Positions 7,620 through 16,005 of a stretch of DNA of 22,727 nucleotides are shown here, one piece after another. The translations under genes and the position numbers were made by a program. A model generated the notes under the pieces. It saw only the letters and a list, made by a program, of their open reading frames with translations. It did no database searches and had not been told where the DNA came from. Numbering within the stretch: the stretch's first letter is position 1; each line of letters begins with the position of its first letter. The DNA comes from Methanomethylovorans sp. PtaU1.Bin073 (lineage in GTDB: Archaea > Halobacteriota > Methanosarcinia > Methanosarcinales > Methanosarcinaceae), in contig MVQW01000249.1 in NCBI GenBank assembly GCA_002067265.1, forward strand, positions 1 through 22,727, written 5' to 3'.

Positions 7620-8588
7620 ATGCAGATAATGGATGAACTTAACAGGGATATTGACGAAGTTGCTCTGACCCTCAGGCACTTTATCAAGGAAAAGATCGTT
7701 GGTTTCAAGAAGAAAGGCGCTGTTATAGGGGTTTCAGGTGGCGTTGATTCAGCTGTGATCCTTGCTCTATGTGTACAGGAGCTTGGAGCTGAGAACGTAT
7801 TTGGTTTGCTCCTACCTGAAAAAGAATCAGCCCCTTCAAGCAAGACCCTTGGGGAAGAAATATGTGAAAGTCTCGGAGTGGCATATGAAGAAGTTCCCAT
7901 CTCTCCAATACTGGAAGCACTTGATATTTACAATAAGAAGGATCAGGTCATAAAGAGAACCTGTCCTGAATATGATCCCAAGATACACGAGACATCTCTT
8001 GTGTTACCTGATTTTCTGAGTACTGGAGCTGTGAATGTCCCATATCTGAAACTTTTCAAAGATGGTGAGGTCGTTGCACAGCACAGATTGAAAGCAAGCG
8101 ATTATCTGGAAATAATCGGATTACAGGGTGTCAAGCAGCGCTCTAGGATGATCGTTCAGTACATGTATGCGGAAAAAAAGAACTACATAGTTTGTGGAAC
8201 GACCAATAAGACAGAGCTTGCTCTTGGACAGTTCGTGAAATATGGAGATGGTGGTGTGGATATTGAGCCTCTGGCCGATTGCTACAAGACTCAGGTCTAT
8301 ACCCTGGCAAAATATCTCAATGTCAATGAAGAGATTATCAAAAGGCCACCAAGTGCTGACACATGGAGCCATTATACATCAGATCAGGATTTCTACTGGC
8401 GCATGCCTATTCAGATCATGGACCAATTACTATATGGAAAGGAACATAATTTATCTCTCGACGTGATCGAAAAGAACACAGGCCTGCCCAGAGAAACTAT
8501 ACAAAATGCCCTGAAACATATAGAAAGGGTAGAAACAACCACAGAATACATAAGAGCAGCTCCACCTACCTGTTTTATTAACAGATGA
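7620..8588 (+). CDS. NAD+ synthetase-like (NadE family) PP-loop amidase, divergent subfamily
   Basis: 322 residues; archaeal NadE is usually near 270. The N-type ATP pyrophosphatase loop SGGVDSA is at 39-45. The core KTELALGQFVKYGDGGVDIE at about 203-222 and the ADCYKTQVYTLAKYL helix are typical of NadE. There is extra sequence at about 105-170, and the usual PSADLW...DE region appears as PPSADTWSHYTSDQDFYW. This recalls NadE-like proteins found inside bacterial capsule and surface-sugar clusters. NadE adenylates a carboxyl group and converts it to an amide with ammonia. Because it sits between a WbpG-like PP-loop enzyme and an SDR, it may amidate a cluster-specific carboxylate rather than make NAD. 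A GGAGAG ribosome binding site lies 9 bases before the ATG. The gene is 81 bases from the previous one and 12 bases from the next. Confidence 0.8.
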   Translation: MQIMDELNRDIDEVALTLRHFIKEKIVGFKKKGAVIGVSGGVDSAVILALCVQELGAENVFGLLLPEKESAPSSKTLGEEICESLGVAYEEVPISPILEALDIYNKKDQVIKRTCPEYDPKIHETSLVLPDFLSTGAVNVPYLKLFKDGEVVAQHRLKASDYLEIIGLQGVKQRSRMIVQYMYAEKKNYIVCGTTNKTELALGQFVKYGDGGVDIEPLADCYKTQVYTLAKYLNVNEEIIKRPPSADTWSHYTSDQDFYWRMPIQIMDQLLYGKEHNLSLDVIEKNTGLPRETIQNALKHIERVETTTEYIRAAPPTCFINR

Positions 8589-8600
8589 AATGTGAGATAA

Positions 8601-9341
8601 ATGCTTGATGGTAAAGTTGTACTGGTCACTGGAGCAAGTCGGGGTATAGGTAAAGCTATAGCTTTGCTTGCTGCAGAGAACCATGCACATGTGATCGTCA
8701 ACTACAATAAGAATGGAAAGAGTGCAGCTGAACTTGTGGACCTGATACATGAAAAAGGTCTCTCTGCTTCCATGATCAAGGCCGATGTATCATCAGAAGA
8801 TGAAGTAAAAGATATGTTCAGCTCTATCAAAGAAAAACACTCCAAGATAGATGTGCTGGTGAACAATGCCGGGATCATGCAAAATGGTCTTCTTGCGCTT
8901 ACAGGCACTGAACTTTTTGATCATACCATCGATGTCAACCTAAAGGGAACCTTCCTGTGTACCAGATACGCTACTAACATAATGAGAAAGCAAAGATCAG
9001 GAAGGATCGTAAATATATCTTCAATTGTTGGCCTGCAGGGTAGTGAAGGCCAGACGGCCTATTCTGCAAGTAAGGCAGCTGTCATCGGATTCACGCGATC
9101 TGCTGCAAAAGAACTTGGCAGGTATGGGATTACGGTCAATGCTGTTGCTCCAGGTCTTATTGAGACCGATCTGATCAAAGATATGAAACCTGACATAAGG
9201 GATAAAATTCTATCCAGTATTTCCCTTGGAAGGATCGGTACCCCGGAGGACGTAGCAAAAGTTGTATTGTTCTTAAGTTCGGACCTTGCAAGTTATGTAA
9301 GCGGGTCTGTTATTGTGGTGGACGGCTGCCAAACTGTGTGA
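8601..9341 (+). CDS. Short-chain dehydrogenase/reductase, FabG-like
   Basis: A 246-residue classical SDR. The NADP(H)-binding motif TGASRGIG is at 10-17, the structural NNAG at 88-91, the catalytic Ser near 140-141, Tyr154 and Lys158 (YSASK), and the C-terminal SGSVIVVDGC. Length and motifs match 3-oxoacyl-ACP reductases. With a carrier protein and acyl ligase upstream, it may reduce a keto group on a carrier-bound acyl chain. No ketosynthase is nearby, so it would not work as part of chain elongation. A sugar or free keto-acid substrate is equally possible. The RBS-like GTGAG is 5 bases before the ATG, and only 12 bases separate it from the NadE-like gene, so they are one operon. Confidence 0.9.
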   Translation: MLDGKVVLVTGASRGIGKAIALLAAENHAHVIVNYNKNGKSAAELVDLIHEKGLSASMIKADVSSEDEVKDMFSSIKEKHSKIDVLVNNAGIMQNGLLALTGTELFDHTIDVNLKGTFLCTRYATNIMRKQRSGRIVNISSIVGLQGSEGQTAYSASKAAVIGFTRSAAKELGRYGITVNAVAPGLIETDLIKDMKPDIRDKILSSISLGRIGTPEDVAKVVLFLSSDLASYVSGSVIVVDGCQTV

Positions 9342-9453
9342 TAATATTTGACATCAGCCACGATTCATTACATAAGGAGAGAAATAAAAAAACTATTTTT
9401 CTTGTTTTGACAGCCAGCAGGGATGAATAGCTATATTTTTAGAGGGCATTATT
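9342..9453 (+). other. Spacer that may hold a separate promoter for the DUF362 gene
   Basis: 112 bases, longer than the other spacers in the cluster. It contains an A-rich run and an AT-rich GCTATATTTTTAG close to the next gene. That element is only about 25 bases before the ATG, so a leaderless or very short-leader transcript is conceivable, although a GAGGG site (9440-9450 region) argues for a normal leader. No hairpin is evident. Confidence 0.3.
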
Positions 9454-10587
9454 ATGAATACTAAAGTTTCTATTGTGCAATGTGATGATTATTTAAAAGC
9501 CAAAGATGCTATCAAGGAAGCACTGGATCTCATTGGCGGCCTTGAGAATATCATATCTCCAGGTAGCCGTGTCCTATTAAAACCCAATGTACTTGCTATC
9601 AAACGTCCCGAGGCTGCAGTTACCACTCATCCTGCAATTGTTTCGGCAATGTGCCAGCTTGTTAAAGAAGCAGGTGGTATTCCTATCGTAGGGGATGGGT
9701 CCGGAGTTACAAGCTCAGATTCAACTGCCACTGCAAAAGCCCTTAAAGCATCTGGCATCGAAGAAGCTGCTTCAAATTGTGGTGCAGAACTGATCAATTT
9801 TGAAACCTCTGGTTTTATTGAGGTTGATGTCCCTAAGGCAAAACAGTTCCCGCATCTGCATATAGCTAAGGCAGTAATGGACGCTGATGTGATCATTTCA
9901 CTTCCCAAGCTCAAGACGCATGAGCTCACTCTTTATACGGGAGCTGTTAAAAACTTTTTTGGTACAATCCCCCGGAAAGACAGAAAAGCTGCCCATTATC
10001 TGGAAGACCGTGACCTTTTTGGAGAGGCAGTTGTAGATATATATTCTTTCATCAAACCCCATCTTGCGGTAATGGATGGTGTAATAGGAATGGAAGGTGA
10101 TGGTCCCTCAGCTGGTACTCCCATATCTGCAGGAGTGATCATGGCAAGTTATGACTGTGTTGCATTGGATATGGTAGCGTCGGAACTTATAGGGTTCGAT
10201 CCATTGCAGATACCTACTAATAAAGCTGCACTTTCCAGAGGATTTGGTGCCGGGCATCCTGAAGTTGTAGGTACACCATTGGATAAAGTAAAGATCAAGT
10301 TCAAAAGGCCAACAGGTGGAGCCCTTGCTCTTATGCCTCGTTTCCTTCGAAGGACACTTAGAAAGCAGTTCACTGTAAAGCCTTTCATCAACACTTCGAT
10401 CTGCACGCTTTGCAAGGCATGTGTTTTGAACTGTTCAGTGGATGCTATTGATGAAAAGAATGGATCGCTTAAGATCAACGAAGAAAAGTGTATCCAATGT
10501 TACTGTTGTCGTGAACTTTGTCCAAGTCACGCCGTAGAGATCAAAAAATCACTACTTGTAAGGATTATGACCAGAGGGAAAAAGTAA
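9454..10587 (+). CDS. DUF362-domain iron-sulfur protein with two C-terminal [4Fe-4S] motifs
   Basis: 377 residues. The N-terminal 300 residues match the DUF362 fold: GSRVLLKPNVL near residues 38-48, GDGSG near 87-91, and VISLPKLKTHELTLYTGAVK near 149-168, which are hallmark conserved patches. The C-terminus is a two-cluster ferredoxin module: C317, C320, C323, C327 and C346, C349, C352, C356. The biochemical role of most DUF362 proteins is unknown; the ferredoxin part implies electron transfer. A GAGGG ribosome binding site lies 7 bases before the ATG. It follows the SDR after 112 bases on the same strand and could supply electrons to the pathway or be independent. Confidence 0.88.
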   Translation: MNTKVSIVQCDDYLKAKDAIKEALDLIGGLENIISPGSRVLLKPNVLAIKRPEAAVTTHPAIVSAMCQLVKEAGGIPIVGDGSGVTSSDSTATAKALKASGIEEAASNCGAELINFETSGFIEVDVPKAKQFPHLHIAKAVMDADVIISLPKLKTHELTLYTGAVKNFFGTIPRKDRKAAHYLEDRDLFGEAVVDIYSFIKPHLAVMDGVIGMEGDGPSAGTPISAGVIMASYDCVALDMVASELIGFDPLQIPTNKAALSRGFGAGHPEVVGTPLDKVKIKFKRPTGGALALMPRFLRRTLRKQFTVKPFINTSICTLCKACVLNCSVDAIDEKNGSLKINEEKCIQCYCCRELCPSHAVEIKKSLLVRIMTRGKK

Positions 10588-10656
10588 TGTTTCTGAACAT
10601 ATCATGCAGAAATAGAACGGATAAATTCCCTTATTTAATTGGCATATATTATGAAG

Positions 10657-11238
10657 TCAACAGGCTTCTGATTTAACCTCTGGTCTAGCTTCTAATTTTT
10701 CTTCAGTCTTATCTTCATTTACAACATCCAGCTTTTTTACAACTTTGGCCGGGAAGCCTAGAGCAAGACTATTTGGAGAAATATTACGGCTGACTACAGA
10801 TCCAATCCCTATTATGGAATTCTCCCCAATCTCTACTCCCTGAGTTATTATACATCCCGGGTTTACAGAAACACCATGTCTGATAATGATTGGCTCTATG
10901 GTCCGCGGATATGCGTTTCTTGTTGTCAGACTACCTCTTGAATGAGCGGATAGTATGCAGCGATCACCAATTTCAACAAAATCTTCTATTGTGATCATTT
11001 CCGGATGAAGTCTATCAAAAATTACATCATAACCGATGTACACATTCTTTCCAATATTGACCCCTCTCATTTTATGGAATTTTGCTCTCCAGGAGGGAAT
11101 TGGACAAGTTGATGCAAGCCGTTCTAAAAGCCATTTCCAAAAGTATTTTATTCCAAATACAAGAAAATTCTCATGATAATGCTCAGCTATTTCTCCAAAA
11201 CAAATCTTGTCCCTATCAGAAACCATTTCCGAAACCAT
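10657..11238 (-). CDS. Left-handed beta-helix (hexapeptide repeat) acyltransferase
   Basis: 193 residues. Hexapeptide repeats of the LbH type run from about 60 to 165 (VNIGKNVYIGYDVIF, IEDFVEIGDRCILS, GVSVNPGCIITQGVEIGENS, IIGIGSVV) and end in the usual NSLALGFPAKVVKKL. A candidate active-site His is H99 (ILSAHSRG). Such enzymes move acetyl or other acyl groups from CoA or carrier protein onto sugars, as in WbbJ/CysE-like families. The N-terminal helix region (1-55) is long, and the C-terminal tail (about 172-193) is charged and unstructured. The ATG at 11238 has a GGTG site 4 bases upstream; an ATG four codons later is possible. The gene converges on the DUF362 gene with 69 bases between. 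Together with the carrier-protein cluster it may be the terminal acyltransferase, but nothing proves that. Confidence 0.85.
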   Translation of the reverse strand: MVSEMVSDRDKICFGEIAEHYHENFLVFGIKYFWKWLLERLASTCPIPSWRAKFHKMRGVNIGKNVYIGYDVIFDRLHPEMITIEDFVEIGDRCILSAHSRGSLTTRNAYPRTIEPIIIRHGVSVNPGCIITQGVEIGENSIIGIGSVVSRNISPNSLALGFPAKVVKKLDVVNEDKTEEKLEARPEVKSEAC

Positions 11239-11634
11239 TTTGCACCTACCTGATGAAAATTGCCCTTATATCCGTATGAAGTTATAATACCCATGGTATA
11301 GACATCATTATTTACAACACATTCCCTAAAACAGTATAAATAACAGTTGATCATCACCTTGCATATTGCAAACAAGATATCTAAAGTATATAATTATTAC
11401 TATATGTTGGTAAATAAAGCTTGAACAGTTATTTTTTATGTAACTTTCACAGATGATCTAATGATCGAATTATAGTTCATCAATACTTTAATTCATTGTA
11501 TTATCAATTAAACTATAAATATATTATTACTCAAAAATTACTTTTCGCTTTAGACTATGATTATAGTAAACGCAGAAAAAGAAAATAAAAATAGGTCGAG
11601 CGAAATTACTTCCGCTCGTAATTGTTGTGCTTTA
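11239..11634. other. AT-rich spacer upstream of the acyltransferase gene
   Basis: About 400 bases with no credible gene. For the minus strand it holds TATA-like TTTATACT at 11334-11341 (start about 70 bases before the acyltransferase ATG). Close to the right end is a terminator-like hairpin for the upstream surface-protein gene. The rest is low-complexity AT sequence. Confidence 0.6.
11597..11618 (-). terminator. Hairpin with T-run downstream of the surface-protein gene
   Basis: CGAGCG at 11597-11602 pairs with CGCTCG at 11613-11618 around a 10-base loop. Reading on the minus strand, the stem is followed by a T-rich run (CTATTTTTATTTTCTTTTT). It lies 17 bases after the stop codon of the surface-protein gene and is its likely terminator. 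Confidence 0.5.
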
Positions 11635-14600
11635 TCAGGCAGTCACGGTCAATTTAGGTCTCTGTGCGGCATTCGACCACTCTGAGCTGTAGAATGCGAT
11701 GTAATTTCCGCTCTCTGTCCTGGCCTTCAGGAAGAACCCTGTGTTCTTGTACTTACCGCTTACGTATTCCTGCACAAGCTGAGTGACATCTAAGTCATAG
11801 TACTTGTTACCAGGTACTGTCTTGGCCGGGAATGTAAGTGATGCGTATGGTGTACTGCCCTGTGCAGCTCCGTTCTTATCGTACCAGCTTCCTCCTGCTG
11901 TGCTCCATGGTGTACCTGATACGCGGTTGTTCCAGCTAACATACTTAGGGTCCCATTCCGCTGCCGGTCTGTATACCTCTACCACTGTATCAGAAGTGCG
12001 TGTGGCACCTGCCGGATAGTACCAGTACAGGGAAAGAGTTGCTTTGCTGATGGTATCTGTGGTCTTATATCCACTCAGATCGAACATCATGATATCCCTG
12101 CAACTAGCTGAGCTCGTCCCTATGTCAATATAGTTGACAGTGGAGAATACACTGGTTGGAGATGAGGTCCGCAGGCCATTGTCATATGTCGGGTAAGCTA
12201 CCGAGCCTTCCGCAGTTGTTGATGCAGGTGGTGTGGTCGTTGTTGTTCCACCCACGACTACAGTTACTGTGTCAGTGGCTTTCTGCCCTGCCGTATCCGT
12301 AACAGTAAGTGTCACTGTATACGTTCCTGCTGTTGTATATGTCTTTGTAGCTGTCTCGCCTGTAGCTTCAGATGTTATTCCATTTGAAGCATCGAAATCC
12401 CAGGAGTAGGAAGCTATACCTTTGTCGTCAGTGGAAGCACTTGCAACGACAGTGACTGCTGATCCAGCGGTGACTGTTTGATCAGCGCCAGCATTAGCTA
12501 TTGGAGCAGCATCTACCTGGTTGGGGACTGTTGAACCGCTCGATGGAGTTGACTCGCCTGTTGACACTGTTAACTTCGGTCTCTGTGCGGCATTCGACCA
12601 CTCTGAGCTGTAGAATGCGATGTAATTTCCGCTCTCTGTCCTGGCCTTCAGGAAGAACCCTGTGTTCTTGTACTTACCGCTTACGTATTCCTGCACAAGC
12701 TGAGTGACATCTAAGTCATAGTACTTGTTACCAGGTACTGTCTTGGCCGGGAATGTAAGTGATGCGTATGGTGTACTGCCCTGTGCAGCTCCGTTCTTAT
12801 CGTACCAGCTTCCTCCTGCTGTGCTCCATGGTGTACCTGATGCGCGGTTGTTCCAGCTAACATACTTAGGGTCCCATTCCGCTGCCGGTCTGTATACCTC
12901 CACCACTGTATCAGAAGTGCGTGTGGCACCTGCCGGATAGTACCAGTACAGGGAAAGAGTTGCTTTGCTGATGGTGTCTATGGTCTTATATCCACTCAGA
13001 TCGAACATCATGATATCCCTGCAACTAGCTGAGTTCGTCCCTATGTCAATATAGTTGACAGTGGAGAATACACTGGTTGGAGATGAGGTCCGCAGGCCGT
13101 TGTCATATGTCGGGTAAGCTACCGAGCCTTCCGCAGTTGTTGATGCAGGTGGTGTGGTCGTTGTTGTTCCACCCACGACTACAGTTACTGTGTCAGTGGC
13201 TTTCTGCCCGGCCGTATCCGTAACAGTAAGTGTCACTGTATACGTTCCTGCTGTTGTATATGTCTTTGTAGCTGTCTTACCTGTAGCTTCAGATGTTATG
13301 CCATTTGAAGCATCGAAATCCCAGGAGTAAGAGGCTATACCTTTATCGTCAGTGGAAGCACTTGCATCGAAACTAACAGAAGAACCTACGGTTGCAGTCT
13401 TATCGGCACCAGCATTAGCGACTGGAGCAGCATCTATCTGATTCACAACTGTTGAACTGCTCGTAGATGGGGCTTCATGCACGTTATTGCTCATTGTGAA
13501 ACCTCCGCCATACGTGTCTCCATTCTTATTGTTGTAAAAATTATTGTTCTGAACCATGAACTTAGCGTAGGATGACTGTGTGTTCCATATACCCACTCCT
13601 GAGCCTGTGACTCCACTCATTCCATCATTGTTCATTATGACATTGTTCCTTACATATGTGGTGAACTGCGCCTTTTGCTGTGCAACATATCCAGACCATG
13701 CATACCATTTTATTGCAGCATTACCGCCATCATCGAATACATTATTCTCAATGATGGTGTTGTCAAAATTCTGCATTGTGATCGCTGCATTGGTATATCC
13801 GGTATTTGAAGCATGCTGTCCTACTTTTGTAAACGTATTGTGATGTATATAGACATTCTTTGCCCTTATGGTATTATCAGGATATGCTGCAAACATCCAG
13901 ATACCTGAACCCCTTATAGAATGTATCTTATTATTATAGATCTCTATATTATCAAAAGGCAATGTGGTCGAACTACCTGTTTTGTCGATCTCTATTCCCG
14001 GCCCTGTTGATGTGCCGCCCCCGTCAGAATAGAATGTATTGTCATGGACAATAAAATCAGTGATACCACCGGATAAACGGCACGCACTATTTGTCCTTGT
14101 GAAAACGGTGTTGTATGCAACTTCACCTTTATTGCAGTAAAGCGCATAAAAAGCATCATGACCCATCTTGTACACATTATTATGAGTAAAAAGGATGTTG
14201 TTACCCTTTTTTATCTGTACCCCATCGTTGCAACCCCATTCAAGACGCATGTGGGACACTTCTATGTTATTAGAATTTTCAAAATTTATCAGATTATAAT
14301 ATCCGTTTCCAAAAGAAACACCCTGATTTTCGCTGTTCCCATCGATAGTAAAACCAGTGACCACGATATTGCTGGCTCCGGTCTCGCCCCGGATCATGGG
14401 AATACCGCTGGACCAGCCTGCTTTTGAAACGAGTTTTATCTCAGCAGTTGAGTCACCTGTGAGTTTTGTGTTTGCACCGATGTTAAGAGTGCTATCTATC
14501 CAGTATGTATTAGGACCCTTCAGATAAACAGTACCGCCACCAGTACTTTTTACGTATGCAAGTGCTTTATTTATTTCAACATGATCGTTCGTTCCGTCAC

Positions 14601-14901
14601 AAATATAGTCGCCGCTTCCGCTTGCAGTAACATATACAGTTGCAGCTGAAGATAGACCGGATCCGACTATTGAAAAACACAGGAAGCAAAGTGACAACCC
14701 AAGGAACAAAACAGGTATTTTTTTAAATGTGGTGTTGTCTCTATTTTTAGTTTTTATTATATGATCTTTTTTAGAGAAAGCAGTTTTTGATGAAAAGAAG
14801 CAACTACTTATCCATAATGCAATTAATAATACGTGACGGGATTTAGCCCACCTATGGGCACTAAATCTTTCGAAGATCTTAAAACATATACTTTCAACCA
14901 T
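11635..14901 (-). CDS. Large secreted surface protein: beta-helix, then two PKD plus DNRLRE (disaggregatase-related) modules
   Basis: 1088 residues. A hydrophobic segment at about 62-86 ending SGLSSA looks like a secretion signal; a further basic and hydrophobic stretch (21-37) precedes it. A right-handed parallel beta-helix with many NNxxYxN-type repeats covers about 88-475. PKD domain 1 is at 492-577, DNRLRE domain 1 at about 597-780, PKD 2 at 799-884, and DNRLRE 2 at about 904-1088. The PKD-DNRLRE pair is repeated with a period of 307 residues (921 bases), with only about a dozen base differences over 750 bases. The DNRLRE domain is known from methanosarcinal disaggregatase and related envelope proteins; beta-helix domains often bind or cleave polysaccharide. 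There is no C-terminal membrane anchor. The ATG at 14901 has a GAGGTG site 8-9 bases upstream, although it yields an unusually long leader before the signal. Confidence 0.88.
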   Translation of the reverse strand: MVESICFKIFERFSAHRWAKSRHVLLIALWISSCFFSSKTAFSKKDHIIKTKNRDNTTFKKIPVLFLGLSLCFLCFSIVGSGLSSAATVYVTASGSGDYICDGTNDHVEINKALAYVKSTGGGTVYLKGPNTYWIDSTLNIGANTKLTGDSTAEIKLVSKAGWSSGIPMIRGETGASNIVVTGFTIDGNSENQGVSFGNGYYNLINFENSNNIEVSHMRLEWGCNDGVQIKKGNNILFTHNNVYKMGHDAFYALYCNKGEVAYNTVFTRTNSACRLSGGITDFIVHDNTFYSDGGGTSTGPGIEIDKTGSSTTLPFDNIEIYNNKIHSIRGSGIWMFAAYPDNTIRAKNVYIHHNTFTKVGQHASNTGYTNAAITMQNFDNTIIENNVFDDGGNAAIKWYAWSGYVAQQKAQFTTYVRNNVIMNNDGMSGVTGSGVGIWNTQSSYAKFMVQNNNFYNNKNGDTYGGGFTMSNNVHEAPSTSSSTVVNQIDAAPVANAGADKTATVGSSVSFDASASTDDKGIASYSWDFDASNGITSEATGKTATKTYTTAGTYTVTLTVTDTAGQKATDTVTVVVGGTTTTTPPASTTAEGSVAYPTYDNGLRTSSPTSVFSTVNYIDIGTNSASCRDIMMFDLSGYKTIDTISKATLSLYWYYPAGATRTSDTVVEVYRPAAEWDPKYVSWNNRASGTPWSTAGGSWYDKNGAAQGSTPYASLTFPAKTVPGNKYYDLDVTQLVQEYVSGKYKNTGFFLKARTESGNYIAFYSSEWSNAAQRPKLTVSTGESTPSSGSTVPNQVDAAPIANAGADQTVTAGSAVTVVASASTDDKGIASYSWDFDASNGITSEATGETATKTYTTAGTYTVTLTVTDTAGQKATDTVTVVVGGTTTTTPPASTTAEGSVAYPTYDNGLRTSSPTSVFSTVNYIDIGTSSASCRDIMMFDLSGYKTTDTISKATLSLYWYYPAGATRTSDTVVEVYRPAAEWDPKYVSWNNRVSGTPWSTAGGSWYDKNGAAQGSTPYASLTFPAKTVPGNKYYDLDVTQLVQEYVSGKYKNTGFFLKARTESGNYIAFYSSEWSNAAQRPKLTVTA
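11658..13464 (-). repeat. Tandem 921-base direct repeat inside the surface-protein gene
   Basis: Unit 1 (about 11658-12543) and unit 2 (about 12579-13464) align with an exact offset of 921 bases (307 codons). By eye, the stretch 11660-11910 is identical to its copy and only about 13 substitutions occur up to 12420, several of them silent. The PKD ends nearest 12430-12540 are more diverged. Each unit encodes one PKD domain and one DNRLRE domain. Confidence 0.95.
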
Positions 14902-15413
14902 ATTTTATACACCTCTCTTTTCATTTGTTTGAATTCAATCCGATATTTTGTTCAAATGCGAAATTTCTGTGCAACGGAACATATCCTAACATACAGTTAT
15001 GAAACTGTATCTCATCCAATATTCTCATGTCCCGGAGCCTGCAACCTTTGGGTGAAAGATCATCTTGCATTTTGGTCCTCATTTCTGTTAAACTGTGATC
15101 CGAAGATCAAAAGGAATTCTTCAGTTACTCTTTCGAATTCACCAGTTTTGTGCTGGATACTATGGTGTTACGGATGCCTAAAGAGGCCATCCTTTTGCAG
15201 AGACCATCTTAAAAGGTCCTCATTTCTGTTTCTCTGTTAAAATGCAGAGAAAAAGATCCACGGAAGAGATGTGGTTCTTCGGAAGGCTACTGACTTCCCA
15301 GACCTTATAAAGATGACATATATCCTGCGATTCCTGAAATGACTAACCATAGAGATCGAACTTTTCTTGTGTTGATATTTTTTCTATTCAATTATCAACA
15401 ACCCCGTTTTTCG
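14902..15413 (-). promoter_or_regulatory. Putative long 5' leader of the surface-protein gene, with repeats and hairpins
   Basis: The best minus-strand TATA box upstream of the surface-protein gene is at 15438-15447, placing a start near 15413 and giving a leader of about 510 bases. Inside are two imperfect direct copies of a ~37-base element (15057-15095 and 15201-15236, sharing GGTCCTCATTTCTGTT on the plus strand), a hairpin of GGATGCCT with AGGCCATCC (15172-15192), and a hairpin of TTTCTCTG with CAGAGAAA (15229-15252). No convincing gene is present on either strand. Confidence 0.35.
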
Positions 15414-15437
15414 CATAGGTTCGCATTTATGTTTGAG

Positions 15438-15447
15438 ATATATAAAG
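15438..15447 (-). promoter_or_regulatory. Candidate TATA box for the surface-protein gene
   Basis: On the minus strand CTTTATATAT is the strongest TATA-like element upstream of the surface-protein gene. It is far (about 540 bases) from the ATG. Weaker AT-rich matches exist nearby, so transcript mapping would be needed to confirm it. Confidence 0.35.
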
Positions 15448-15449
15448 AT

Positions 15450-16005
15450 ACTTACCAGCTAAAAGGCTTTTAAACCCTTAATTTTTAAAAATAAAACAAA
15501 AATAGGAATATTCTATCATTTTAGCTTTTTAAATAAAGATAATGCAAAATATAAGTTAATTTACATCTTATTTTTTTAATTTAAGTTATATAGGGAGTTT
15601 ATTTAAAATCGATAATAATAACCTAAAACGAAAAATGTAACATATTGACGTTCTTCAGTGGTCTAAGATGAGTGTGAATGAATATATATTTCCAAAAATT
15701 ATTTTAAATCAGATTTAAGGGTATTATATAGGTTTTATTAGAAAATTATTTTTCTATAAAGCTTTATTAACTATTGTAAAGTATTATAAACCCCTGTTAC
15801 CCTCAAATTGAAAATGAATCGCAGCAGCTAAAAGTAAATTTTATTACTATTACTCAACTAAATACGATAGAGTATATAAGTTTTGAACTGGCTGAATCGT
15901 CTTGAGATCAAAGGCATTTGTCAGCTTTATATCTTAAGTAGCCTCAAATAATAAAGTAATTACTAACTAATGTAAGTTTAGAAGATTATAGGTGCATGGT
16001 AAAAA
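15450..16005. other. AT-rich stretch with no recognisable gene
   Basis: About 550 bases rich in A/T with frequent stops in all frames. TATA-like sequences occur at several places (for example 15873-15879 GTATATAA) without a following gene. It may be the decayed flank of the transposase remnant to its right. Confidence 0.5.

Noticed and set aside
11804..12940. Repeated short plus-strand open frames with nearly identical translations across the surface genes (also 20799-21875)
   Set aside because: These are antisense shadows of the DNRLRE repeats; their similarity follows from the DNA repeat.
11658..13464. Possible CRISPR-like repeat structure
   Set aside because: The repeats are long, in frame and coding (PKD and DNRLRE domains); no short repeat-spacer array exists anywhere in the window.
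14833..15240. A 135-residue plus-strand open frame partly over the surface-protein start
   Set aside because: It overlaps the well-supported start of the surface protein on the other strand, has no ribosome binding site and a composition unlike a real protein. It is more likely chance in the leader region.
15276..15474. Plus-strand open stretch reading YPAIPEMTNHRDRTFLVLIF
   Set aside because: About 60 residues with no start site or ribosome binding site and no family that I recognise; in AT-rich DNA this can occur by chance.
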